A DNA stretch of 64,000 bases from Salisapilia sapeloensis. Its lineage: Eukaryota; Oomycota; Peronosporomycetes; Peronosporales; Salisapiliaceae. Where the stretch lies: contig JAADVB010000002.1 in NCBI GenBank assembly GCA_023334545.1, positions 62,001 through 126,000 of the forward strand, in the 5' to 3' direction. A program made the translations under genes and the position numbers. Every line of letters starts with the position of its first letter. Position 1 is the stretch's first letter. Under the pieces are notes generated by a model. That model was given only the letters and a program-made list of their open reading frames with translations, made no database searches and was not told the origin of the DNA. Of this stretch, positions 23,220-33,754 are shown piece after piece.

Positions 23220-23990
23220 TGGCGCGTCCAGCCACCATCCACAGTTTCAAATACGTAGGCATATACTAGGTGTCAACTAGTCCACGTAGGATACACCCGC
23301 GTTCCATGTACTCTTTACTTCTTCCAAATTTCGAAATCGGCAGAGGAATAGTAACTTCGAATATCGAAAGTATGCTGTGTTCGTCACCTTTTCGTACGAT
23401 GCTTTGTTTCCACCATGTCGTACCGACGTTCGTGCGAAAGCATTCGTCATGATCCTGAACACGGCAGTAGTTGTAGACGAATTGGATCATATTATTGCCA
23501 AAAGGTTTCAGAACGATGCGATCGGTGCGTCGCCCATGGTAACGGGTTATCATTCGAGTAGCCATGACGACCAGCACCAGTATATCGATACTAGTGGCGC
23601 AATGACCATCCTTCTTGTCGCTGTAGCATATGAAGTCGGTCTTGGAAAAGTTTGGTCAACGGTAACACTTCGTCCGGATGTGCAATCAGATTTCCTCGGT
23701 TAAAAATGATACGGAAGTGCGGCTCGTCTTTTGTATCTTTTGTGTGCGATTGTGCAGGCGTTGTCAGGCTATCACGAGCTGTCTAGTAACTTCAACGATC
23801 GCGTACATGAAGAGTTGTGAGAGATGTACTTCGTCGATATCAGAAGGTGATGATTGGCCGTTACAACTGAGAGACGACGTGGGTGATGTAATGACTACAT
23901 CCTGGCATGGCTTCCTTGAAGAGCGCGGGCGGAGCGCAAGTGGAGTGAGTGCTCACTTCAAAAAAATCAAGATCGAGAGCAAGCAATAAT
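23220..23990 (-). pseudogene. decayed coding remnant, family not recognised
   Basis: The minus strand has protein-like blocks in more than one frame, separated by stops. One block covers FNRGNLIAHPDEVLPLTKLF. A second is better preserved (about 23266-23540) and includes FVYNYCRVQDHDECFRTNVG and TTWWKQSIVRKGDEHSILSI. I could not place introns that join them without stops, so a broken gene is likelier than an intact one. A lipid-binding START-like origin crossed my mind but I cannot support it. Confidence 0.35.
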
Positions 23991-24179
23991 TTAAACAAGC
24001 ATTTGCATTACTGTATTGCTTAACTGTACTGCTGCCTCTATACCCCTATCTGGACACGAGGGTTTCACGAACGAGGCATCAATCTTGAAGGCTCGTCGAC
24101 CTTGATGAGACACTTCAAGCAACCTTTCCTTTTCCTTTACCAGTTTAGTTTTTCTTTCAGTAGGCAATTAACCACAAGA

Positions 24180-26296
24180 CACGCAAGACTTACTTCAAAT
24201 TAGCACACTTCTGAGACGAATACCTGGCACCGACCTGTCATGGCTGCAAACAACTTCTCGTCTAATTCTTCTTCCGATAGCTCACCGCCAAAATTTCAAA
24301 ACGCGTGCAAGAGAAGCTTAGACTCGATGCAGCTGTCGTGTCCAATGACAGCAAGTCGCAGCATGAAGTCATCTATAGGAGCTCGTATGGTCTTTTGTGC
24401 TTCCCACATCTTTATCTCCTTAGCTGCATTATCCCGGCGGTCTCGCACATCTCTCAAAAAGAGTTCGTACTTTGTCTGTAGTCACTTCATTGCCATCGTT
24501 GTATACATTTCGCTTCTGAGAGGCTGATGTAGGATATCTCTGCGTTTTCACACGAGTCCACCAAAAACTGAGTTTCCGGTAACTTGTTTGCTCTTTTTTA
24601 AGTGAATCGTTCCCGAGCAAGAGTAGATTTACTGTATCTACGTCAAACGTCGGCCAGACATCTTCTAGTGTTCGCACTCTTGTCTCGCTGTCAGAAAACA
24701 CTCCGAGGAGCTGCCAAGATACTACGTGAAACGAAGAGATTACAGGTATCTCTGCAACAGCCATTGATGTTAGAGTATCGAATTTTCGAGCTGGGTGATC
24801 CAACGGGTATTATGTACGTATTCTACCCTCTTCATCATCAGCACCTTCGTGCTTGTAATTGACCATGCGCTCAATGACCTCGAGGTAGACAGCAGTATTG
24901 TACTTGACAAATTTCTAGATTCGGTATGGTAGTATTTCTTCGAGAGCATTACGTAGCAGTTTGTCTTTAATTTTGTCCTTCTCCATTCGTTGCAGTGAAA
25001 AGAAAATTTTTTTGATGGTGGAAATTCAGATGAAAATGTGATCGTTACGGGATTTTTGCTCATCACCAATCGAACCGAGTGGATGAGTGTACCGACCATG
25101 CCATGCTGGAAGCTGCTCCAAGATGAATTCTACTGCAAAAGTAGCGACATCAAACTGCACATTAGCGTTACGACGTACATGTGAAGACAGAAGCTGCCAT
25201 TCGATGCACCGGCAAGTAGATCAGCCATGACATCCATAACTTGAGTTCCAAAAGCTACTTGAAGCAAAGATGACCCTAAAGCATCCCCTTTTAAATCTAC
25301 AATTTGGGCAAAGTTGTAATCAAGATTACGGTCTTGTAATCCCTGAACTGCATTGTGGTCACCGATGAGATCAAGAAAGCCTGCAACAGTGATGATGTCG
25401 CTCGAAAGCATTGAAATCGTTGCAGATCATGAATTAATGAAATCCACTTGTCCATTTGCCATCACTGGAAGCTTGACTTTTGCAGGGTGGCTCATAAAGA
25501 GACAGGCAACATTCTTAATCGCACGAACTTGATGTATGCCTTCATCTTTGTTTGCCAGATACTCACTAATAGCCTCTACGATGTCCATGGGAGTAACCAC
25601 ACTGACAGGACCAGCATTTGTCCCTCTGACAATCTCTACAGTCTTTACATCCTTCTTAAGCAAAGGCGGTAACTTGTCGACGGTCAGACGAAGAGAACGA
25701 AGTCTCCCTTGGATGCATCAAGCTGGATAGTTTCTAGTAACTTGGTACCTTCAACAAGCGCTTCCTCATAAGAAATAAGATCGATCCATCGTTTGGGCGA
25801 AGGCAAGGGTCAGCTGGAGTTGCTCAAAAGACAGGCCGCTCTTTGAGACCGCTTCTGGAACCGATCACCTGTGATGACTGCGATGCTCTTGAGTAACTCG
25901 AAGAGAGTTGACTGAAGTCGATTTTGGAGGAGTAAATGTAAATAGTAATCCACATCCTGAATCGGACAAGAAGAATTCCGTCAACATACATCGTTAGTAC
26001 GTTCATCTCCTCTTCCAGAGTCTCATCCGCTGTGGACGTACCGCTAAGATGATCAAACATTGTTCTAAGTAGTTTCATGAGTCCGTCTGCCAGTGCGGAT
26101 GCATCGTACGTGGCCGGCTTGATGTATGCACCGCCAAAATACTTTGAAATGACACTGTAGAGATGATTCTCAGTTTCTGTGAAGCTGCAATGGATCGTGC
26201 TAAGGACGAGACTATCCCCCAGGTGTGCTTTGATCCGCTCTAGTATTTCCATCAAATCGCTGTTTTGGATATCCCACGTGTTGAAAAAAACTTTAT
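24180..26296 (-). pseudogene. von Willebrand A-domain gene, 3' part (disrupted)
   Basis: Minus-strand coding blocks continue a vWA-domain protein whose 5' part is at 33746-34156. At 25824-26280 the block runs from DIQNSDLMEILERIKAH to KYFGGAYIKPATYDASALAD, which is the last strand-helix part of a vWA fold. Further blocks follow: DVDYYLHLLLQNRLQSTLFE, RLTVDKLPPLLKKDVKTVEI, ISMLSSDIITVAGFLDLIGD, FDVATFAVEFILEQLPAWHG and LRDVRDRRDNAAKEIKMWEA. They are interrupted by stops and frame changes, for example near 25690 and 24290. The downstream domains are unknown to me. This half and the 5' half are separated by a 7.4-kb insertion, so the gene is almost certainly dead. Confidence 0.6.
26288..26296. 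repeat. left copy of probable 9-bp target-site duplication
   Basis: AAACTTTAT here and AAACTTTCT at 33746-33754 differ at one base and flank the insertion. Joining the flanks at this point restores the vWA reading up to one extra base in a run of seven A (26284-26290). Confidence 0.5.
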
Positions 26297-26619
26297 TCGA
26301 ATGCGTTAACGCGACATAGTTAAATTTTCAAACTACTTTTGCACAAATCTCTGAGTACATCTATAATGAAGCATGTGTAAGCTTCGAGTGCAAGCTATAG
26401 AGTCTAGATTTAAAAGGTGGGATTTATCGGCATCGACGATTAAAGCACGGAAAAGGTAATGACACGTCGACATGATAATGTATCCTCTGGGTAGATAGAG
26501 ACAGTGGATCTCATACACAGAGCAAGAGTAAACAAATTAGCTTTCCATCTACTAGAGCATACTTTCTCTAAGTGGTTGAACTAAAAGAAATATACCAAAT
26601 TTCCATATTCGTGTTCAAA

Positions 26620-27600
26620 TCCTTATAGTGAAGACAAGTGGAAACTAGCTCACAAGTTCGAGTCGATCGCCACCGTTGGCCTTCCATTCTCGACCCACAC
26701 GCAGCTCAAAAGGTCTAAATGAGAGAAGAGTCCTCTGCGTCAAGTGTAACGGGAAGTTACATGAATGTATCCCAAACTGGGGTAACATTTCGGATCTTGA
26801 AGTGGGGCCTTGTATTAGAGCATGTGATGCAAATACAATGGTACAAGGAACATGAATGGTCGTTAGACCTTTCCATACTAAGAGTAAGATTAAGGAGATT
26901 GCATTAGGATTTAGTAGGTATATAGAAACTATAAGTCTAGTAGTCTGATTAAAGCTAAATACATTCAGTTCTCATTTTGCTTTCTAAAGCACAAGTGTCT
27001 TACACTACTTCCGTACTTTTTAGTACAAGAGTTTCATACTCCGCGTTTTACGCTTCCCTAACGTTTAAAGGGCTATTGTCATTACTTCCGTCACATCAAG
27101 AACCACGACACCACTGGACTCTCCAGCGTCTGGTAACGTTGGTGACAATAATGCCATTGACACCTTTGTGCCAACTCTTCTTGGTGTGTCTGCCCACGAT
27201 ATAATCAGACAAGCGCAAAGCCGATATAAAGAGCGGTTTGCTAAACAACAGCAAGCTGAAAGCTCGTGAAAGCTCAACCAACGGAACAACAGTGTAAATA
27301 TAATGCAGTCTTGAATAAACTCCTCCCACCACCTTTATAAACCGACCTTTTGTTTGAATGACTTAGCTACTCTTAGGCTTCAAAGTCATCTCGAGCCGAC
27401 AAAACCTACTGGAAATGCTGCACGAGGAAAAACGCCAAGGGTTACTACAAGTCGTCAAGGTACGTGAATGTAAAGGAAAACGACTTAATAACACTAGTTC
27501 ACTATGGTCACTAGCTGTCAAGGTATATGCAAATCTTGTTGACAGCAGACGTGGCAAGTGAGCTCAAAATCTATCCGCATGAATGAAGGTTGAGCGACAA
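26620..27600 (+). pseudogene. decayed plus-strand coding remnants inside the insertion
   Basis: Three protein-like stretches in different frames. The first reads DKWKLAHKFESIATVGLPFS and then, after a frame change, VLCVKCNGKLHECIPNWGN, which has a CxxC..HxxC arrangement that may bind zinc. The second holds FVPTLLGVSAHDIIRQAQSR. The third holds NLLEMLHEEKRQGLLQVVKV. Stops between them show they are broken. I do not recognise the family; they could be a captured gene fragment or the 5' part of the element. Confidence 0.35.
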
Positions 27601-27674
27601 AGTATGCTAGGTAATACTATCTTGTTTTACGACACTTCAATTGCTGCTTCGATGTATCTAACTGACACGATCTC

Positions 27675-28112
27675 ATGCCAATTTATAATGGGATTTTGTC
27701 TAATAGCGTATCGGAGGATTTTGGGCAAGGTGAACGCAAAGCAGTATCTATGAAACCTTCCAGAATTGCTTCGCCACTGGATGATAGTGAAACAGAAACG
27801 GAGAACGAAGTGCGAACCCGTGATAGAACGAAAAGCTTATGCGTTTCAAAGAAACATGCATCGTCATCCGAGTTGCCAATCGAAATTGCAAAAGGACTAC
27901 AACACCTGAAGATGCCGAGAAGGACATCAAAGCAGTACAATCACCTCTCGGAAGTATCATCGTCGTCTAATGATTCGGAAATTGACTCTACCCGTGTATC
28001 TAGTTCTAGCAGCACTATGCACACTTCTGATGGTAATTTGGCCCCAGGAAATGAATCTGGCAAAAAGAGAAGAAAAGAAGAGCGCGCAAAACAACTCAAG
28101 ATGAAGCAGTGA
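27675..28112 (+). CDS. Ser-rich, highly charged ORF inside the element
   Basis: A 145-codon open frame starting MPIYNGILSNSVSEDFGQGE, rich in Ser, Glu, Lys and Arg and ending KKRRKEERAKQLKMKQ. It shows no recognised domain. Its position, 40 bases before the FAR1-like frame on the same strand, suggests it is the disordered N-terminal part of the transposase or of a linked element protein. It may not be expressed. Confidence 0.35.
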   Translation: MPIYNGILSNSVSEDFGQGERKAVSMKPSRIASPLDDSETETENEVRTRDRTKSLCVSKKHASSSELPIEIAKGLQHLKMPRRTSKQYNHLSEVSSSSNDSEIDSTRVSSSSSTMHTSDGNLAPGNESGKKRRKEERAKQLKMKQ

Positions 28113-28151
28113 TTCAAGGAATCACAACAGCAAATTAAACCAAGGATTCGA

Positions 28152-29690
28152 ATGCGACGAACAAGCTCCTTCAAGCATCGATCTAAAATTACCGCGAAAG
28201 CATTCGTGGTACGCGCTACGGTACCATCCGTTATAGGCCAGCCTTTTCGTACTTGGGATGACGTACAAGCATTCATTGCTGCATTCAAGCTTGCGGTGTA
28301 TGCTAAGTACCGTCGGCGAACATCCATGGGAGTAGCAACCTACAACAAAAGTGTCAAGTCCACAGAGAAGCTACGAGAAGATCGCTTTACCTTTGCTTCA
28401 GTGAATTATCATTGTACCCACGGCTGCTACGCTAATAGTCGATCGGCTGGTAAACGTGTCGGTAGAAGTGATCGATATGTTAGATGCCCAACTCGAACCC
28501 TAGTGAAGGTCGTCAAAGACGACGATGATTTAATCGTCACTTCTAAGAGCGGGGTATGAACACGAATATGTAACTATATGAATATATGGGAAAATGTACA
28601 ATGTAAGCGTTATGCTTTCAAATGTGCAGCTAGCATTGGCTTGTGTCCGCTAATACTGGGCTAGTGTCGACCTATGTCGGGCTAATGTTGCACTGTGTCG
28701 GCCTGTGTCCGACTTATGTTGCACTGTGTTGAGTATGTATAAGTCATTTATTTAAGCTGAGCTGCTTTGGACGAGCAAACATTTCCAAATGACTACTCAG
28801 CATACATAATTACGGACGGTACTACCAAAGTCGATGGAGAAGTATCGTCTTTTGGTAGATAAAAGCTGCTGTCTGTATTACTACTTTATCACCACCATTA
28901 TCGTTTATTACTTTAAGTATTATCTATTCACAGTCTAATAAGTTTTTGCCAATGCTAGTGCACGATGCTTTACCACGAGCTATCACCGGCGGGGGCTGCT
29001 CAGTATCATCGCAACGCTGACGTGACCGACGAAAAGTTGAAGAACGAGATTCTCACTATGGTACAAGCACGTACCCCGTCGCGAAGCTTACCGTCAATCA
29101 TCCCCGAGAGAACTGGCGTGCCGTATACTGGTCAGAAAGCTCGCAACTTGATTACAAATATTATGAAGGGTTCAACAAAATAAAAGGCTGCGGCGATGCT
29201 TAACAGTTTCCACACACATGGCGACGACGTTGTTCTGATTAAATCTCCTTCAAATGTTTTGCGGGGCGTGTACATGCAATCACAAATGCAGCGTAAAATA
29301 GTGCCAGAGTACAGTGAGACTCTCATCTTCAACTTTACTCATGTGACAAACAATCTATGTAACTCGATGGCAACGTTGGTTGCTACGTTTCCAACCGGCC
29401 GTGGAATACCAGTATGTGATATGTTGACAGATTCACAGAGCAAAGACATGATGAAGATGTTATTGAAGCTAGTTATTGATTCTAATAAAGGTCCTGCACA
29501 GTGTGTCCAGTCTTTTATCATAGGTATGGACTTTAAGGAATGGGGTGTCCTGGAAACCATGCTATCTGATTCAAAAGTCCTGTTGTGCCCGTTCCACGTC
29601 ATTAAAGACCTAAACTTCGAGTTGAAAAGATTAAGTATGCAATGCCACGGATTGATCGTAAGCGCGCTGAATCATTATGCGCTAATTTAG
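28152..29690 (+). pseudogene. MULE transposase with FAR1-like N-terminal domain, broken
   Basis: Three blocks. Block 28152-28559 has a C/H-rich DNA-binding-type domain (FTFASVNYHCTHGCYANSRS). Block 28965-29183 (NADVTDEKLKNEILTMVQAR) matches the linker helices seen in these transposases. Block 29196-29690 is the transposase core, with FPTGRGIPVCDMLTDSQSKD, then VQSFIIGMDFKEWGVLETML and the CPFHVIKDL zinc-type motif. The first catalytic Asp, usually in a DxTHxTN context, is Asn (29331-29333). A 400-base stretch with short repeats and no coding potential separates blocks one and two; it begins GTATGA and ends CTAG, so it might be an intron. Stops follow block two and block three. Confidence 0.65.
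28640..28740. repeat. short irregular repeats of CTATGTYG/TGTGTYG type
   Basis: About 100 bases made of 10-13-base units such as gtcgacctatgtcggg, ctaatgttgcact and gtgtcggcctgtgtcc. Similar clusters occur at 30215-30290, 31745-31930 and 33535-33720. Confidence 0.6.
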
Positions 29691-29806
29691 TTCATGCTAC
29701 AAGAAAAGAAAGTTTTCATAGTACTTTGAAGCGACTTTGCTGTCGCTAGCAGAATTTGCCGATGAGATATCATCCCGGTTGACATCAACAGATACTGTGT
29801 TACCTC

Positions 29807-30163
29807 TTGATCGCTATGAAAGCTGAACATGAGCTATCTACAAAAGATGATGCAGAAAGTCAGCTACTCATGCAGGCTATTTCGTATGCCGGAGAAGAAT
29901 CAAACGATGATAGCAAGTTTCCAGATGAGGACGAAGCGTACCTGTGTCGTCAAGCGCCTACCCATGAACAGCAAGCAGGCCATCAGCAGCACGTGAGAAA
30001 TGACCAAATGGAGTCTTTAACCGCCAACGATAATGACCACGTGCATATGAGTGGTAACCTGGGTGACATTGATGAGTACCTGCTTTTTGGCATATTAACA
30101 CCTCCATCGCAGGTGCTTACGACGAAGCTGAACTTGTCAACCCAGTCTCAAGAGGTAATTTAA
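29807..30163 (+). CDS. acidic, Gln/Asp-rich ORF after the transposase
   Basis: A 118-codon open frame (MIAMKAEHELSTKDDAESQL at its start) with acidic and Gln/His-rich stretches and no recognised domain. It lies 115 bases past the transposase stop on the same strand and is probably the degraded C-terminal part of that protein. A GTAATT at its end could be a splice donor. Confidence 0.3.
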   Translation: MIAMKAEHELSTKDDAESQLLMQAISYAGEESNDDSKFPDEDEAYLCRQAPTHEQQAGHQQHVRNDQMESLTANDNDHVHMSGNLGDIDEYLLFGILTPPSQVLTTKLNLSTQSQEVI

Positions 30164-30214
30164 CGAACGACTATGTAACTGAGCAGAGGTAAAACATATA
30201 TATTATCCTTATTT

Positions 30215-30290
30215 GAAATTGTGTCAATACTATGTTGCGCTATGTTGATATTATGTCGCACTATGTCGGCACTTTTATCAAGCTTTTGTC
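30215..30290. repeat. CTATGTYG short-repeat cluster
   Basis: Units ctatgttgcg, ctatgttgat, ttatgtcgca and ctatgtcggc follow each other with a period of about 10-12 bases. Confidence 0.6.
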
Positions 30291-30299
30291 GATTTCCTA

Positions 30300-31700
30300 T
30301 GACGATCTGAAGATTAAAGCGTCCTATGCTGATATTTGGTATAGGTATGCCTGGAAATCGAAAGGAATCAACGCCTAAAGGGACGAATGCAAGCCGACAG
30401 CTAATTGTTCGGCCGAAATGGCAAGGTAAGGTGCATTATACAAGTAATTTTAAGCGATGTTGCCGCTCTTGCTACGTGTAACCTGGACATTACTTGCGCA
30501 TACATACCTACGGACGTACTATATACTAACATTCGGCACCATACAATAGATGGAATTAACTGACTCCGACAGCGGCTCAAGCATTCAGTCCAGGGAAAAG
30601 CTGCGATCAAGATGATCAAGCTACTCTGACTATTAAGCGTCCACTCGTGGCGGAGTTCGATGAAGGTATAAGTTAAGATGATTGCATTAATCTATTTGAC
30701 GGTGTTTCGATTGAGCAGACTGAAACTAACCTAATGTAAACGCTTATTGTCAGCTATCGACTACGACTTTAGCAACGAATGTGGTCGGAGATACATTGAG
30801 GACGTAGCAAGAAGCATGATGCCAGCTCAAAGCGATGGTGAGGGTAAAATAGTAATAGCGACGTAAGCTCGAGACTAAGTTACCGCTTTATCCTTTATGC
30901 ATGAACTTGGTAAATAGATGGTGAAAACAATGGAAACAATGGAAACAATGCTAATCGCTTGAGAAGAACAATAAGTACACAGTCTACGCCGTACAACAAA
31001 GATATACATCTTATATTCGCTTAATAAGAAACACATTGTACTAGTGCTATATGTGATAGGTTCTATTGTTTTGCCACCGAGGGAGTTGTCACATTTTAAC
31101 ACAAAGAGGACGAGCTTTCGCAAGTGCTCTTCGTCACTTTTTAGTGACCCAGATCGATCTGAGCGGAAATGTGCAAAGAATGATGATGGCGAGTCTAAAA
31201 GTAGTGAGCGCGAATCAGAAGTAACCACGCTATCCCGAAGAAAAACTTAAGCACACACGTCTTCAGCGCAAAACAAGCGTTCTAAGATGCCAAAAGCCAT
31301 CAATGAGTCTAGTTTGCCGTCTATTCTTTCTGTTGGCAAGGAACGGAAACCTACGGCAGGCCATGTACTTTAAAATACACGTGTTGGTACAGTCATGCCA
31401 CTCGACACCTTCATTCGGTGTGTAAATTTGACATCACGAAATAAATTAAACGCAGTATTTGCGTCGATGCCAACTAAATATCAGCACAAGAATCCTAAAG
31501 ACGTGAAGGCCTAAGTTGGAACTCTTGGTTGGGAGTGAAAGACAAATTTCGTCGTGGCTCCTCCTCTTACAATTGCAAGTGTTGAAGCATCAAAAGCCAA
31601 ACGAAAGGAAAGGCAGCAGAAACAGCAGGAAACCACTGCCTTGAGCAGTAACTATGCTGAAGGTGAAGACAAGAAAAAGGAAGGTGAAAAGTGCTAGTTG
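30300..31700 (+). other. low-content part of the element between transposase and Ulp1-like gene
   Basis: Short protein-like pieces on the plus strand, for example RKESTPKGTNASRQLIVRPK and ASVEASKAKRKERQQKQQET, are separated by stops or possible introns. They are charged and low in complexity, as in linkers of Ulp1-carrying MULE proteins. A nine-base unit (gaaacaatg) is repeated three times near 30923-30950. Confidence 0.4.
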
Positions 31701-31744
31701 AGCTAGGTGCAAGAACGATGCAGATGACAGAGTACGTAAATTGC

Positions 31745-31930
31745 GCTATATTATCAAGCGCATGCTATGTTGCCGACTATGTTGCTTCTATGATACTCTA
31801 TATACGTGTTACCACTACCAGCTATCACGTTGAACGGAGACATTATGTTGAGCTTGTCGACTTAAGTTGCTGTTGTCGACTAATGTCGCTATTTTCGACT
31901 TTGTGTTGATGTAGTCAACATTATGTCGTC
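31745..31930. repeat. CTATGTYG short-repeat cluster
   Basis: Units such as gctatgttgccga, ctatgttgctt, ttatgttgagc, ctaatgtcgcta and ttatgtcgtcg fill this stretch just before the Ulp1-like frame. Confidence 0.6.
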
Positions 31931-31971
31931 GTTCGTGCGTCAGTTGCCATGATACTATCGAGTACTAAGCT

Positions 31972-32745
31972 TTGTTTATGTGCGTTAGAGCCTACGTTGA
32001 TCAACTGGAAGAGTTCTATCACCTTAAGAACCTTATTCGTGGCATTAATCGGGATATAAAGTGGCTGCAAAGCAGAGTGGATAAAAAGAAATATCATGTA
32101 GAACGACCTACGCTACTATCCAAGGAGTCTACTACTTTAATGGCTGCAAGATGTGCCAGAATACTGGGCGAAACGTCGTTGAGTGTCACCAAAGTTGTTC
32201 GTGGAGCAGGAAAAGAGCTACCCTTCAGCATGGATCAGCTAGTCGGAAGAATCTGCGGGTCCGTGTGGTTGAACGATACCATCGTTACTGCGGGAATTGC
32301 AGCGGTTTGCAGCCGAAAGGAACGAATCGCCTTGCTTGACCCAGTCTTAAAGTCTTCCATGGCGCCACAGGAATGCCTCAATAACGTGGATACCTTGCTC
32401 ATGCCGATTAACTTAAGTAGCGTAGTCTGGAGCTTGGCAATTGTCGGTATATCAACAACGTCCGTTGATCACAGCCTAGCAGTGGATTTATACGACCCGC
32501 TGCGCAGCCAATTTTACGTCGACGAAATTAAACACCATTATCGCGTGGAACTATCGTCTACACTTCGCAAATGATGGGAGCGAGACATGAAGCTGGATCC
32601 CATGTCAAAACCTGTCGTCGACGATATTGAGTTTTTCGTTCAACGAGATGGAAGCAGTGGTGGTTGCTATATCATAGGGATGTGCGATTCTCAGGTTAAT
32701 AAGAATGAAAGCTTTAGCCATGCAGCTAGGCAAATAAGCAGATGA
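31972..32745 (+). pseudogene. Ulp1 (C48) cysteine-peptidase-like gene, inactivated
   Basis: The frame shows Ulp1 family landmarks in order: WLNDTIVTAGIAAVC (substrate-channel W/ND motif), LLMPINLSSVVWSLAIVG (position of the catalytic His), SLAVDLYDPLRSQFYVDEI (catalytic Asp), and, after an in-frame TGA at 32572-32574, FFVQRDGSSGGCYIIGMCDS (oxyanion Gln and catalytic Cys region). The His of the usual HW pair is Val (32425-32427). The catalytic Cys, expected six residues after the Gln, is Gly (32659-32661). With a nonsense codon as well, the peptidase cannot be active. This is typical cargo of Ulp1-carrying Mutator-like elements. Confidence 0.65.
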
Positions 32746-33070
32746 GCATGGTACGGATTCGGATATTGGATTTGATACTGCAGTCGTCCAAAAACGTGTA
32801 CCGGACTCTGAACCGACTGCTGCCGAGCGCAGAGAGTTTCTGAAGCTTCAAAGGGGGATCAAAAGACCAAGAAGTAGTTAGTGGGCTAAGAGGCAAACGA
32901 AGCATACGGTAACATCGAAAGACTCAATCGTGCAATCAAAGTAATTAGGAATACACACGTTGACCATGGTTTCGATCTAAGTAGTAAGTGGAATGAGTAA
33001 GTGAGCTAACAGACTTGTATTTTTATTAATCTTCTTCTATCTTGCTGTACTGCCAACCTCTTTACTTCAC

Positions 33071-33350
33071 TTGCAAGTGAATCGAGGAGTCAGTGGATCG
33101 TCTCGATCGTCTACACTGGCTCCATACCCTTGCCTCGACGCAACATCTAGCGCTTCTCCATCAAACTCTAGGAGTTTTGTACGAAGCGCATCCATCGTAT
33201 CTACGAGCTCGCGCACGCTCCTTGATGCGAGTCGCATCAGATCTGTGAGCTCCTCATTTCCCGATAAGCGTATCTATAGTAGCTGCTGCAAAAGGGACTG
33301 AGTACGCTCAAGTGCTTTGTTAATACTCAACACTTCGTAGGAGCTTCGAT
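33071..33350 (-). pseudogene. helical, coiled-coil-like remnant on minus strand
   Basis: Minus-strand reading gives SINKALERTQSLLQQLL, a stop, then NEELTDLMRLASRSVRELVD and TMDALRTKLLEFDGEALDVA in the same frame, ending in an acidic tail. One nonsense codon and no visible start make it a remnant. The family is unknown. It lies inside the insertion but is opposite in strand to the transposase. Confidence 0.4.
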
Positions 33351-33534
33351 CTGGTTGCGTCTACATTGTAGTCGATGTGTCTGTGTGTCTGTCTTGCTTG
33401 AACGTGTGTATAATTTTGTTGTTTTAGTGATGGTTGTCAATCCTGACATGTGTAGGCTACCTGTAACTTTTCTTGTCTTTGAAAGATTTCGTTTTATAAC
33501 TTCGATCCTTCTTGACTGTACCTTCGGACTTGTG

Positions 33535-33637
33535 TTGCTCTGTGTTACCACTATGTTGAGCTATGTCGCCACTATGGTACTTTGGCTTATCGCAACACAG
33601 TGGCGACATAGCTCAACATAGTGGCGACACAGAGCAA
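33535..33637. repeat. foldback (inverted repeat) with 42-base arms
   Basis: Arms 33535-33576 and 33596-33637 are reverse complements at 39 of 42 positions with a 19-base loop. Each arm is built from the same CTATGTTG/CTATGTCG units seen elsewhere in the element, and further units continue to about 33720. Confidence 0.85.
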
Positions 33638-33745
33638 CATAGTATTGACCTAGTTCAACATAGTGTCGACCTAGGTCAACATTAGTCGACTTATGTTGCA
33701 TTAATTTGACGACGTAGAAACCTCTATGGAGCGTTAGCACCAGCC

Positions 33746-33754
33746 AAACTTTCT
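33746..33754. repeat. right copy of probable 9-bp target-site duplication
   Basis: AAACTTTCT, partner of AAACTTTAT at 26288-26296, at the point where the vWA reading stops being homologous-looking. Confidence 0.5.

Larger units (their letters stand above)
26297..33745 (+). mobile_element. Mutator-like (MULE) insertion with Ulp1-like cargo, degenerate
   Basis: A block of about 7.45 kb separates the two halves of the vWA gene. Inside it, on the plus strand, are a FAR1-like zinc domain plus MULE transposase core (28152-29690) and a Ulp1/C48 peptidase-like gene (31972-32745), the cargo type known from Ulp1-carrying MULEs of plants. The outermost bases show short inverted similarity: GTTAACGCGACATAG near 26304 against GCTAACGCTCCATAG on the other strand near 33733 (12 of 15). 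A 9-bp near-duplication flanks it, the length typical of MULEs. All genes inside carry stops or lost catalytic residues, so the element is not autonomous now. Nested insertions are possible. Confidence 0.6.

Noticed and set aside
23220..23990. START or FYVE lipid-binding gene
   Set aside because: No zinc-ligand pattern or START signature can be shown, so only a remnant is reported.
28640..28740. CRISPR-like array
   Set aside because: Units are irregular, of changing length and without spacers of constant size, and the setting is eukaryotic.
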